Source: a virus. From it: a stretch of DNA of 40,216 nt. The notes beneath the pieces were generated by a model, which ran no database searches, was not told the origin of the DNA, and saw only the letters and a list, made by a program, of their open reading frames with translations. Numbering within the stretch: position 1 is the first letter of the stretch; each line of letters opens with the position of its first letter. The translations under genes and the position numbers were made by a program. Where the stretch lies: positions 1 through 40,216 of the IMG/VR virus record IMGVR_UViG_3300005295_000040; one strand, 5' to 3'. Shown in pieces: positions 13,422 to 25,400 of the stretch.

Positions 13422-15265
13422 CCACAGTTAACCTACCACAGGAAGAGATCCGGCAGCTACGCATACGGCGCGACCAGATCAAGGCATCCTATGGCGCACG
13501 CAACCAACTCTTCACGCGCTATGAAGAGATCTACTTCATGAAGAACATCGAGAAGCCGAAGGACGCAGGCATCGACCCCAAAGACTGGAAGGTCACAGCC
13601 TCACCAGGTGGACGGGATAAGGTCACAGGTTTGAAGCGCATCCTCGACACGTCCGAGATCCATATCAAAGTGAAGGATGGCAAAGAGGCGGCGCAACATT
13701 CAGACGAGATCGAAGCCGCGCTCAAGACCATACTCAGGGTGAGCGGAGAATATAAGGCAGCCAGGAATGAGCGGGACACCAACCTTGCCGCGATCCTATA
13801 TGGTCCAGTCGTGATGACGGTCAACAGCGTCGACGACCTGATTACCGCCAAGACCAAGGACTACGCGGGCGCTGATCGCCAGGTCAACAAGTTCATCGTC
13901 AAGCAACTGGAGACGATCCGCAAGCGCACGCCGTTCCTGATCGACACCATCAACCCGAAGGAGAGCTACCCGGAGTGGGGGAAGTATGGACTATCTGGGC
14001 ACTTGCAGGAGTACACACTCAAAGGGATGGAGATCAAAGAGGAATGGGGTTGCGATCCGATGAAGTTCAAGGATGACACGGACTACATCGTCTCCGACTT
14101 CTTCCACTATGACAGGCGGCTGGTCGAGAGTGGCGGCACTACCCTGTTTGCGGGTGAGTGGCTCAGTAAGAATGCCGATGGTGACATCGAGGGCGTGACC
14201 AATATCCCCGTCTTCGTGAGATACGCAGGCGGCAGCACATTATTCCACAAGCCGGAAGAGCAGCTTCAAAGTTTCTTATATGCGTATGCCAAGGGTGAAT
14301 GGGATCGGCGGGAGAACTTGTTTTGGACGTACTTGTTCACGGCGATCTATACTCAAGGGTTGCCTGGTCCGACCATCCTTCGAGATCCTGACGACACCTC
14401 GGACATCACGGTCGATTACCGCGGTGGTGTGAAGATCATTACCGCCAAGGGCAAGCTGGAAAATACGCAGGTGATCGACGGGGATGTGATCCAGATCAAA
14501 AACCTGATGGATGCGCAGACCGGCAAGAGCACCATCCAGGAGCAGACCATCGGCGGGACATCGGGGGCCGCGACCTTTAGCAGCTATGTGATGGAAGTCA
14601 ACGCCGGGAAACTGCCAGCCATCGACCCGACCGAAGCGCAGGAGCAGTGTTACCGGGATCTATTCCTCCACATATTGCAGCGGATCAAGAGCGAAGGGAT
14701 TGTCAACGACCTGATCGAACCCGAAGATATTCCCGCCGACGTCGAACTGGAAGTCACGCTCGAACCCGATCTTCAGCAGGACGACCTGCGCAATAGCCAG
14801 ATCGTCACGCAGCTCAAAGGCAGCGGCGCCAATGTCTCTGACGAATGGCTCAACACCAATCTCCTCAAGATCGCAGATAGCAATGCCATGTTCCGGCAGA
14901 AGACGAAGGAGGACATTCGCAAGGCTATCGTCGGCAGTATCCTCCAGAACCCGCAGCTCATGCAGAAGTTCATTGCCGCGGCAATGGGACAAGGACAGCA
15001 ACCCGGTCCAACACCGCCAGATCAGACGATGCCAGCTGGTGGAGAGCAGCCTCCGCCAGGCTTCCATCAAATGCCGGACGGTTCAATGATGCCCGACAGT
15101 GAGATGCCGCAGGGACAGCCCACGCCGGAGCAGCTAATGCAGATGCAGGGGCAGGGAGGACAGCCGCAGGGGATGACGCCAGGCATGGGAGCCGAAGCCA
15201 CGCCGATGACCGAAGCACAGCCGCGACCACAGGAGCGAGGCAATGGAAGGATGAAGGCGCGATGA
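13418..15265 (+). CDS. Portal protein
   Basis: This 615-residue protein immediately follows the large terminase with an ATGA overlap, the usual position of the portal. It has an N-terminal helix-rich part (IRQLRIRRDQIKASYG), long alternating beta/alpha stretches with VKMTVN-like segments, and a disordered Gln/Pro/Met/Gly-rich C-terminal tail (QGQQPGPTPPDQTMPAGG). The tail resembles those of portals from podo- and siphoviruses. Assignment rests on position, size and fold-like pattern rather than on a short signature. Confidence 0.75.
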   Translation: MTTVNLPQEEIRQLRIRRDQIKASYGARNQLFTRYEEIYFMKNIEKPKDAGIDPKDWKVTASPGGRDKVTGLKRILDTSEIHIKVKDGKEAAQHSDEIEAALKTILRVSGEYKAARNERDTNLAAILYGPVVMTVNSVDDLITAKTKDYAGADRQVNKFIVKQLETIRKRTPFLIDTINPKESYPEWGKYGLSGHLQEYTLKGMEIKEEWGCDPMKFKDDTDYIVSDFFHYDRRLVESGGTTLFAGEWLSKNADGDIEGVTNIPVFVRYAGGSTLFHKPEEQLQSFLYAYAKGEWDRRENLFWTYLFTAIYTQGLPGPTILRDPDDTSDITVDYRGGVKIITAKGKLENTQVIDGDVIQIKNLMDAQTGKSTIQEQTIGGTSGAATFSSYVMEVNAGKLPAIDPTEAQEQCYRDLFLHILQRIKSEGIVNDLIEPEDIPADVELEVTLEPDLQQDDLRNSQIVTQLKGSGANVSDEWLNTNLLKIADSNAMFRQKTKEDIRKAIVGSILQNPQLMQKFIAAAMGQGQQPGPTPPDQTMPAGGEQPPPGFHQMPDGSMMPDSEMPQGQPTPEQLMQMQGQGGQPQGMTPGMGAEATPMTEAQPRPQERGNGRMKAR

Positions 15266-15302
15266 AAAGCAGAACGAACTTTCTAACAGAAAGGAAAGTG
15301 AA

Positions 15303-15548
15303 ATGATTGGGCGTTTTCTACACAGTGTTATTGTGAATTTCATTTCGTGGTATCTGCGGAATAAATGCGGTTACGCAGTTCACAGTTACCCATACGGCAA
15401 ACGCGGACGGTATATCGTGATGATGACCGAAAACCAATATCACGATTTCAGGGAGCGCGTTGAATGGCCTGCCGAAGCCCCGCGTCCAGATGGTCCGGTT
15501 CGTATTCAGCGAGTGCATGGTAGTTCTTTCAGGATGATGGACGAATAG
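15303..15548 (+). CDS. Hypothetical protein, 81 aa
   Basis: This small protein has an N-terminal amphipathic or membrane-associated helix (FLHSVIVNFISWYLRNKCGY) and a basic, aromatic middle (YGKRGRYIVMMTENQYHDF). GAAAGGAAAG upstream is a ribosome site. It lies between the portal and a small acidic protein. No family recognised. Confidence 0.55.
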   Translation: MIGRFLHSVIVNFISWYLRNKCGYAVHSYPYGKRGRYIVMMTENQYHDFRERVEWPAEAPRPDGPVRIQRVHGSSFRMMDE

Positions 15549-15563
15549 AACGGATATTCAATC

Positions 15564-15785
15564 ATGACTGACGACTTTGATTTAAGAGACATCTTCCTCG
15601 AGGCGACCGCCGACATTCAGGAGATCGTCCGTGAAGTAATGGAAGAACTGACCGAGCCGCAGGAACTGGAGCAGATCCGGCAGATGTGGGCCGCCGCGAC
15701 CGATGAGCAGAAAGAACAGATCATGCGTGAGAACCCAGAGGAGTATAAGGCTCTGATGGATGCAATCAACGAAAGGAGAAGGTAA
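15564..15785 (+). CDS. Small acidic helical protein, 73 aa
   Basis: It is almost all helix and very acidic (IFLEATADIQEIVREVMEEL, then EPQELEQIRQMWAAATDEQK). It ends in a basic tail (NERRR) and overlaps the next gene by one base. This composition recalls small phage adaptor or scaffold-associated proteins, but no motif proves it. Function unknown. Confidence 0.55.
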   Translation: MTDDFDLRDIFLEATADIQEIVREVMEELTEPQELEQIRQMWAAATDEQKEQIMRENPEEYKALMDAINERRR

Positions 15786-16372
15786 TGCCCGGACAACCCT
15801 CTTGGTGGCAGACACTTAAGAACAAGCTCAACCAACTCGGCACACCTGCCGGACTGGGCGGCGGCGTGCAGATCCCAAAGATCCCGATCTCGACCCAACC
15901 GCCGAAAACACAGACCGCATCCGGCTCATGGTGGCAGCAAATGCAGAACCAACTCAACCAGATCCCGGTAGGTGGAACGCCGTCACCTCTTCAATCGACA
16001 CCCCTGCCATCCTGGTTGCAACCGAAACCGCCAGCTAGTACTGCCAATGCGCCAGTCAATTTCAATCCCGGTCCGGCAACGACAATCGGACCGGCAGGCG
16101 GAACGCCAATGACTTATGTAGCGGGACCGGGCGGGATAGTGAGAGTCAACATGGGATCAGGTGAACCCGTGCCTATCACGCCAACCGCGCCGATCACCCC
16201 GACCACACCTGATTATGGTGGCTATGGTGGAGGCGGGTATGGCGGATATAAGAAACGCAGGGGCGGAGGTGGGTATAGGTACCAACCTCGAACCTACCAG
16301 CCGACGCAATACGACAACTCTCAACCCGAATGGGCAAAGAGTGCAGGGTTAGCCAATTGGTCAATAGGCTGA
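15785..16372 (+). CDS. Disordered Pro/Gly/Tyr-rich structural-region protein
   Basis: This 195-residue protein has two W-W-Q repeats, PSWWQTLKNKLNQL near residues 4-17 and GSWWQQMQNQLNQI near residues 49-62, each followed by Pro/Gly-rich linker. The C-terminal half is an extreme Gly/Tyr/Arg region (YGGYGGGGYGGYKKRRGGGG). It looks intrinsically disordered, with features of phase-separating or DNA-binding proteins. The position between portal and giant protein suggests a minor virion or assembly role. No family recognised. Confidence 0.6.
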   Translation: MPGQPSWWQTLKNKLNQLGTPAGLGGGVQIPKIPISTQPPKTQTASGSWWQQMQNQLNQIPVGGTPSPLQSTPLPSWLQPKPPASTANAPVNFNPGPATTIGPAGGTPMTYVAGPGGIVRVNMGSGEPVPITPTAPITPTTPDYGGYGGGGYGGYKKRRGGGGYRYQPRTYQPTQYDNSQPEWAKSAGLANWSIG

Positions 16373-16404
16373 AGCACCGCCGTTCATGGCGATAAGGACC
16401 CCAC

Positions 16405-19400
16405 ATGCCAAGCAATAAGGAAATGCGCATCCAGCTTGAGAAGCGCGGCATCAACGCCGACAACCTCAAGAAGTGGCAACTCTACAACAGCGAAGATCTG
16501 ATCCGGCAGCATAAGCAAGACGTGCGGCTGGAGCAAAAGGGGCTTCTGGATTACCAGACTGCCGGAATGTCGACTGCTCAGATCGCACAGAAGTATGTCG
16601 ACGCGCGGGTCAAGGTCAATCCTGACTGGTTCCAGCAGCACTACGCAGGGATACAGCAGCCACCGACTCAGGCGACTCAGGTGCAGGCAGCCCCGACGCC
16701 GGTCAAGTTCGCGACGGTAGAAGCTGTGAAGACGGGCGGTGCAGGCTGGACTGACGTCGAAACCACCGAGCGGGCGAAGCTCCTCAAAGACCCCTCTTTC
16801 TACAAGTCCGGGCAGATCACACAATTTCCTGTTGCCGTGCGTGATCAGATCCTGAATGATCCGAACTTCGACTGGAAGCAGTTGCCCCGCTGGCAGAAGA
16901 CATACTATGGCATCATCTCCAACCCCAAGATCATGGCCAGTCCCATGGCTTTGGCGGGTGCTCATGCCGGTGGGATCTTCGGTCCTGTTGGAAAGGTTGC
17001 AGGTGCGGCTGTTGGTTATGGACTGGGACTTGTCGGCGGGCAACAGTATGACCCGACGCGGGGAGTCTTCGAGCAGCCAAGCGCAACTGCCGGACTGATG
17101 GCTGTCCTGAACAAGCTCTCAGAAGGAGCAGAGCAGACGGTCGGGTACACAGCTCAGGCACTGGACGCAGCAATTGCCGGAGCGCAGGGGAATCAGGAAG
17201 CGGCAGCTAGCGCCAATAAGATGCTGACAGATCCTGCCTACCGGAAGGCGACTTGGGAAGCGGGACGCTTTGCCTACGAAGCCAGCGACTTCATGGGCGC
17301 ACGCAACTGGATACCAGGGATCGCGAGACTCTTGGGAGATGAAACCGCCGTCCTCGCCAAGCCTGGGCAGGACTTCGTGGTCGGCGCATCTCAGCCGGTG
17401 GATCGAGCCGTAGCGCAGGGGTTCAACCCGGTGACCGGCAACTTCTACGATACCAACGATGCTATGGGGATCTTGCAGGAAGCCAGGCTCACCATCCATA
17501 AGGCGATCATCAATGGTGAGGACCCTCGGGATGTGGTTCGGCAAATCATGGGCGAGCAGGGGCAGTATGTGGGCGCGACCGTGGCAGACTTTGCCGGACA
17601 AGCAGCCATTGACCCGCTGGAATACCTGCCGGAAGTGACAGCCAAGACGACCGGCAAACTCGCCAGCCTCATGGGGAACGAGACTGCGGCGCGTGCCTTC
17701 CTGGAATCCAAAGCGCCGGTCGAGGGATTGCGGAGGTATCAGACACTGGTGCAAACCGGAGATGTGGCGCCAGGCTTCGACTATACCAAGATGAGTTCAG
17801 TAAGCAGATGGGTCGCAGGTCTCAACGAAGCCGGGCAGATCAAGAGCGGACCGCTCACACAGACCGGACTCCTGGACAAGCCAGCCAAACAGGCCGGGCT
17901 ATGGTCGAAGCTCAAAGACGACTGGGCGGCACTGACACCGGAGGCACGCGCACGCGAAGGGGCGAACATGTTCTATAACAACCTCGGCGCGCTCCTCTCC
18001 ACCTTCGACGATCCGCATGAGATCAGTAAATTTATGGGGTCACTCTCGAAGGGTGACATGAAGGTCTGGGCAGAGATGGGCGGCAAGATCGCCCAAAGCC
18101 CGGAGTGGTACACGATCCTGCCCGCGCTCAAGGACTTTGATAGCGCCAAGGTCGACGGACCGCTGGCAGCCTGGGATCTTGCACAACCCCATAGGGAGAG
18201 ACTCCTTAGGATCGCCGATGTGTTGGGCGAGGAGCCAGGCACATTCATCGAAGACCTAGCCAAGCGCGGCACAGATGAGCAGGACTTCCAGAGGCTAACC
18301 GAACGGCTGCAACAATCCACAGACCCGGGTGCCAAGGAACTGCTTGCCGACATGCAGCGCGGCGATTTCACCAAAGACAATCTCAAGCAGATGGTGGATG
18401 TCTTCACTGGTGACGGGGCATTGCCGTGGCATGTCGACCAATGGAAAGCCTCGATGATGGATGCCCTCGGTTCTCACTTCGACGAATGGGCAGTCGAGAA
18501 GCTAGGGTTGGGGCGCGATACGCCGGAAGCGAAAGCCTTCTTCAGGACCACACATCTTTTGAAGAGCGCGCAATCTGTCCTCCTGTTGGGCGGCAGTCCG
18601 GGCTATGCTTTGCAGAACGGCATGTCGAACATGGTCCATAGAGCCGTGACCGGCATCTATGGATACATGACCCCGCGGCAGATCGACACATGGCTCGACC
18701 GATTCGGAGTGACACCCGCCAGACTGGAAGAGGGAGTTGGGATCGGCGGTGAAGTAGAACAGGCCGCATCAAAGAGCAGCGTCAAAACAGAAGCGATTCA
18801 AGCGGAAGTCAAGGGAAACCAGAATGACGCCCTGGGTCGAGCGCAGCGGATAGTCTCCGCCATCGGCAGGGGCATGCCGTTCAATAAGTTATCTTCCGCC
18901 TTCGAACAACTGGAGGGGAAGAACGGCTACATGATCGCCATGCGGGATATGTGGTCGCAGACGTGGCGCCGCGGGCGCGGCTTTGCCGAAGTGACACCGG
19001 ATCTGAAGGGACACCTGGAGCAGGCAGGCATCAACCCGAACAGCATTTATTCTCTGATCGAGGCGGGCATGAACAAGGATGAGATCGAGCGCTTTGTCTT
19101 CCAGCGACAGTCAGGGATCATGTCTCGGACTCTGGTCAACGACGCAGCCCAGAAGATGGGAATGCCGTCCACCCAGGCAGCCAGGTTATTGGAGAAGGTC
19201 GGCGTGCTGGATGAGCTGGATCGCGTCCTTGCCAAAGCCGATACCCCCGACCGTGTACGAGGCGCGTTCAGGTCTGCGATCAGGAAGGCTCAGGACTTCC
19301 AAGACATGCAGACCGCCCGCGATCTTAGGACAATGGCAGAGCAGGTCACGAATAAGGTTCAGGCAGAAGGACCGGCAGCCGCATTGGATGTAGTGCAGCG

Positions 19401-22400
19401 GGTGAACGGGGAATACTTCGACGCATGGCTGGATCACTACTCACGGTTCGGGGAGACGTTCGAGGAATTGCGCGGCATCCCCGACGCTAGCCTACGCAGC
19501 AAAGCGATTGACCTGAATTACCAGATTTCCGATCAGGAGTTCAGGCGGATCAATGCGAGGACGGCGGCGAACTATCAGGGCATATTCGAAGCATGGGGCA
19601 AGTCTCGTAACCCAAAGGCGATGGAGATACTCGCCGCCGTCGCGCAGTCCGATGCAGCCATGAAGGAAGCCTACGACTTCATGAGAAGTGAGCGCAGATC
19701 TTTCTTCGATAGGCTACGAGAGAACCCGGATTCCATTCCTCCTGGAGAGTGGGAAGCCTCCCAGAAGAAGGTCGACCAGGCATTCGAGCGGGCCTTCAAG
19801 TCCAAGGGCAACGCCGAAAAGAATATGGGGAATGCACTGGGCAAGATCAACGAGGAGATGTACGGTCCGGCCGCCGGAGAAGCCGCCCGCAAATGGTGGG
19901 AGGATTACACAAAGTTCTCTGACGACATCGTGAAGCGTGAGCGCGACTTCCGTAAATCCATCCAGTCACTGACGCGTGATCAGAGGGAAGCGGCAAAGCA
20001 GAAGTATTACCAGACGGAGAAGGTTGCCCAGATCGCAGAGCTTGAGCGCATCAACCAGGAGGGGATACAGAGATTGGAACGCGTCATCAAGAACGGGAAG
20101 GGCGGGCAATCAGCAATCAGCGGTCAGCCTTCAGGTGGCACTCCCCCGCCCTCCCCCGGTGAAGCTATACGCACAGGTGGGGGAGCTGAGGAAATCAATA
20201 GTCTGATCGCCGACGCAGAACAGCGCACTGCCCGCGACGTTGCAGACAAAGCTGAGAAGGTGAAATCCGTTTGGGATGTGGCAGAGGAGTATTCCCGCGT
20301 TGGACTGCCCTACGACCGGACCATCCTGCAAGATCGCTTTGCCCTGATCGGTGCGCTCAGGAAAGAAGAGTACGGCGGGATCGCAGACCTGACCGGACTG
20401 GATGACCCGCGTCTGACGCCGGAGATGGTGCGGGATGTGATGGACAAGCGAGCCGAAGCCAAGAAGGTGGAAGAGTCCAACAAGGTAGACCTTGCCAGGG
20501 CGAAGGCAGAACAGGCCGCCAGGAAAACAGAAGGGATCTTAGGTCCCGACATCCATGACGACACATCCATTCTCAAGGCCATCTCCGAACATGGCGGCTT
20601 GCAGATCGATCAGGCTCTTGACTTGACCGGCGAGAAGCGACCGCGCTCCATGCCCGGAGTGTTCAGGAAGAAGGGAATCGGCTTGGATGAAATGGCGCGC
20701 ATGCTGGCTGATGACGGCTACCCAATCGACTTGAACTCTCCCGACGACCCAGGCGGAATCAGGCAGGCGACTGAACTTCTTACCCGCGCACGCCAGGGAG
20801 AGAAGATCTATCCAGCCGGTCACGACTACGAAGCCGCGCTCAAGCGAGCAGAGACGGCTTTCGCCGAAGAGATGGCAGCGCAGGAACCCGTCTTCGATAT
20901 GGCACTCTGGCAGAAGGATCTTGAAGACGCCACCTCGACCGGCGACCTGACGAAGATGTATGAGAAGATCGGCGAGCTGCCAGAGGAGCTGACCAACGAG
21001 CGCGCCCCCTCCGGTGAGACCTGGACAGATTGGATGAGCCGGATCGCGGATGAGACAGTGGCGCGTGTGGAGGATGCAACCAGAGAGCAGGCTGTTGCCG
21101 ACACGATGAGCCGGATCGCCGATGAGACCAACTCCATGGAAGAGCGCGGGCAGGCAATGCAGACGAAGCGTATCCTGGAAGAGAAGTTCAGGGACGTCTT
21201 TGGGCTGACCGATGAGCAGGCCGCCGCCTACATGGAGTTGAGTGAAAGTGTTTCAGAATGGTACATGCGTATAACAGGAGAGAGCGGCGATGCTTTCTAT
21301 TCCAGGTACTATGAAGATGTGGTCTCAGGCGGGGAAGGGGATCTCTTCCAGATTGAGCCAGTCAACAGAAGGATGACACCGCAGGAAGTCAGCGACTATG
21401 CGCGGGCACTGGTAAGAAGTGGAGCCGACGAGCTGAGGCGGGCAGTAGCTAATGAGCCGAACAAAGCCGACCGCGTTGCCATCCTGACCGAAGCGCACAA
21501 CCTCAATCCGAAGCTAGCTGAGCAGGTTGCTAGGCAGTCGCTCAGTGTTCTCTTCCAGGAAGTGTGGCACGGCAGCCCGTATAAGTTTAACAAGTTCACC
21601 CTCGACAAGATCGACACCGGCGAAGGTGCACAGGTCTATGGATGGGGGCTGTACTTTGCTGAAGAGAAACAGGTCGCAGAGTATTATCGACATGGTTTAT
21701 CTCTGAACAAGATGGACCCGGAAACACGGAAGCTGTACGACTACTGGGAAGTAGTGGATAAGAAAAAGGAACTTGTCGACGCATTGCGAGAAAAGCAATC
21801 ACAGCGCCCAAGCGACAGGCAGTTGCAGACGCGCTTGAAAGTAGCCGAGTCTGAATACAACTATATACTCGAATCAGCCCAGGGGATTGGAGAGCGCCCA
21901 CCAGAAGCTGGACAGCTTTATCGCGTTCATGTCCCTGACGAGAATTATCTGTTGTGGGATCAGCCATTGAGCGAGCAGCCGCAGGTGGTACAGGATGCTG
22001 CGAGGAAATGGTACGACAGTCAACCTGGGTGGAAGGGTGCACCGCCTGAAATGTTCGAACGGTTCCTGGCAGCCACAAAAGGAAAAGATTTTTACGACCG
22101 ACTAGCCGAAGCTCACGGAACCGAGAAGACATTTACCGGAGGCTGGACTGGGAAAGTTAAGAGTGATAAAGCCGCATCTCTTGCTTTGAACGAAGCAGGT
22201 GTCAGTGGCATCAAGTATCTGGACGAAGCCAGCCGCGGCGCGGGCGAAGGCACATATAACTTTGTGATCTTCGACGACAACGCCACCAAGATTCTGGACA
22301 CCTACTACCAGATCGCCAATGGGACCGGCGCAAAGCGCGGCGCCGTCACCTTCGGACCAGACGGCATCAAGGCAACCATCCACGCCTTCGAAGCCAGGAA

Positions 22401-25400
22401 CTTCTCGACCCTGATCCACGAGAACGCCCATGTCTTCCGGCGCGTGCTGGCAGATGTGGCGACCCGCACCGACAACCAGAAGATCAAAGCCGACCTTGTC
22501 ACCATCGAAGAATGGGCAGGGGTCAGGGATGGCGAGTGGACGCGTGAGCACGAGGAGAAGTTTGCACGCGGCTTCGAGAAGTACATTGCCGATGGAGAAG
22601 CGCCGACGCCCAAGCTGAAGCGTGCCTTCGAGAGTTTCAAGAGCTGGATGCTTCAAGTTTATAAGCAGATCACCGGAAGCGCTATCGATGTGCAGTTGAC
22701 CGACGACGTAAGGAGTGTATTCAACCGGATGCTTGGGGAAGAGAAGCCGATAGAGAAGATGCTCAGCGACCGCAGACAACCCGCACACAAGCAACTCAGG
22801 GACGCATGGGGCACCCTCGACCCGACCCAGCAGCAGGAGGTCATGGATTGGATCTTCAAGAAGACGCTGGTGGATCCACTCTCAGGACTGGAAACGCTGG
22901 TTGCAAAGGGCATCGAGGGAGCCAAGCCCGCTGGATGGGTGGAGGCCATCTCCGACCTGAACGCCCTGACTGCTATCAATAATGCCTGGGGGCACGGGGG
23001 GGGCGACCAGGTCATCAAGGGGATCGGCGGGATCGCAAAGGTGGAAGTGGAGAAGGTCGGCGGGCGCGCCTTCCGTGTCGGCGGCGATGAGTTTTCCTAT
23101 TGGTTCCCCAGTGAAGAAGCCGCACGCACCGCGCTTGACGCCATCGACAAAGGAGTCCGGGAACATGTCTTCACCATCGGCGACACGAAGCGCAAGGGCT
23201 TCACCATCTCCTATGGAATCGGCGACAACCTACCCAGCGCCGACAAGTCCCTGTATGACGACAAGTCCCGGCGCATTGAACTAGGGCAACGCTCGACGGT
23301 CCGTGATCAAATGCCGCCCTCGGTCCAGACGTTGTTCCAGGCAGACTACCCAATGGGCACAATGGAGGACGCCTCAGGCTTCAAGGCAGATAGTGAATGG
23401 CAGGACGCGGGCTGGAAGTCGCGCGTCAGACCTCTGCTCGACGCGATGCAGACCGTCGCACTCGACAAGCTCACCAATGAGCGCCCGCTGGACGGAGCAT
23501 ATAAGGACATGTCAGCCGAGGGACAGCAGCTCCTCCGGCAGTATGTTCGTCAGGTACAAAACGACATGGGCGCGGTGAAGAACTCGACCATCAAATGGGG
23601 AGAGTCACAGCGCGACTTCGCCATGTTGAATTACAACAGGCGGTACGGGTTCGACCGTGGACTGGAAGCCGTCGCACCCTACCAGTTCTATTACACCCGC
23701 AGCCTCATGACCTGGGCGGCGCGCGGTATCGACAAGCCTGCCTGGTTCGCCAACTACGCCCGCATTCGTAATCTCCAGAACAAGCATGAACGAGATGTGC
23801 CTGAGCGTTTGAGAAACAAGTTCCGCATCCCCGCGCCGTGGCTTCCCAAATGGATGGGCGACGCGTTGTATATCGACCCGCTTTCCAATCTCTTCACGCC
23901 TGCCAATTTCCTGAGACCCTTCGAGACGATGATGAGGGATAAGAATTATCAGGTGATCGAAGCGGAAAGAGTTTTGCAGGAGTGGGCACAGGATGGACAG
24001 GCAACCGACGACGCAATCGCCGAAGCCGCACAGAGTAGAAGCGGCAGCCTGTGGGAACGGGCACTGGCTGAGGCAGGCACGAGGAGAGAGTCGGAGATCT
24101 CCAACCCGTTTGATTTCATGGCTACGATGTTTGGTCCCGCATGGTATCTCTCCACTCCACTCAATCTGTTGGGTGCCAAGGTTCCATTCCTGAGTAAGGG
24201 AGAGCCGAACAAAGTCACGACGACCCCACTCCTGAACACTGCCCGCGCGCTCGAAGCCACCACCAAAGGAACCTGGGCGGAGCCGATAGGACAGTTCGCC
24301 GCGCTCCTGGGGAAGCCCGAAGAGATGCTGCGAAAGAAAGCTGGACTGCCGGAGTTCGGCGAGTTCGGCGATTACTATGTCGACCGGCAGCTATCCAACA
24401 TGGTAGCAGAAGGTGCAATCACCAGCCAGCAGGCACAGATGGCAATGATCGAGCGACAAGGCGCGCTCTTCGACCAGGCACGCGAGCGGGTAAAGCTGGA
24501 GCTTGCGATGAGGACGCCCCTTGCCGGTGCGGTACTAGCTGGCACACATGAGGGAGTCGGCGCAGGTGTGAAGTCTTTCTTGCCGTCGCTGTTCGGGTCG
24601 GGGTTGTTACCAGCCGGTGAGCTGGAGTATCGCGGCTTGAAGGGTGAATGGAACGAAGCCTGGAAGAAGTACGACGGTGGCGATAAGACCGCGATCAATG
24701 GCTTCTTCTCAGACCACCCCGAATATGAAGCCTACCTTGCGAAAGGCAAGCCGCCCGAGGAGCGACTGCGATCTTTCCTGATCGGTAACATCTGGGATGC
24801 GTACATGGGCTTGGGTCCCACCAACCAGAAACAGGCCCGCTCTGAAATGGGCGACGACTTCAACCGTTCCTTCCTGGACAAGGAGACTCGCTCTTACGAT
24901 AGCCTGGACGTGAAGACCCTGACGCAGTGGGCGCAGCTCCTGGGCGGCATGATCCCGAAGACTCCGGAGACCGCGCCAGTGCTGGCGGTGCCGGCAGCCG
25001 AGCGACCCAAGCTCAACCTCTACGACCGGCAGGTGACGAAGATCACGGATCAATTCTTCAACCAGCGCACCAAGTATTACGGCAACTATTATGAGCTGGA
25101 GCAAGGCTACTATTCATTGCCAAAGAGCCAGCGCGCCAGTTATCTCTTGAAGAACCCTGAGCTGAGGAAGTATTGGGATTGGAAGGATAAATGGATGAAG
25201 AGCTACCCAGATCTGGAACCGATATTTAAGGGGCAGGTTTTCAAACGGGTGGATACTTCGACATGGGCACCGGGTCTCCTCGATTACGTCACGACCTATG
25301 CCTACAGCGGGAAGAAGTTGCCGAAGGGAGCCTACAAAGCCCTGGAGCAGCAGTGGATTATGGAGGGTCGACCGATGGACAATCTCAATTCGTGGCTCAA

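Noticed and set aside
22102-22794. 230-residue minus-strand frame inside the giant gene
   Set aside because: It overlaps the ART and zincin regions, whose + strand motifs are clear. No start site.
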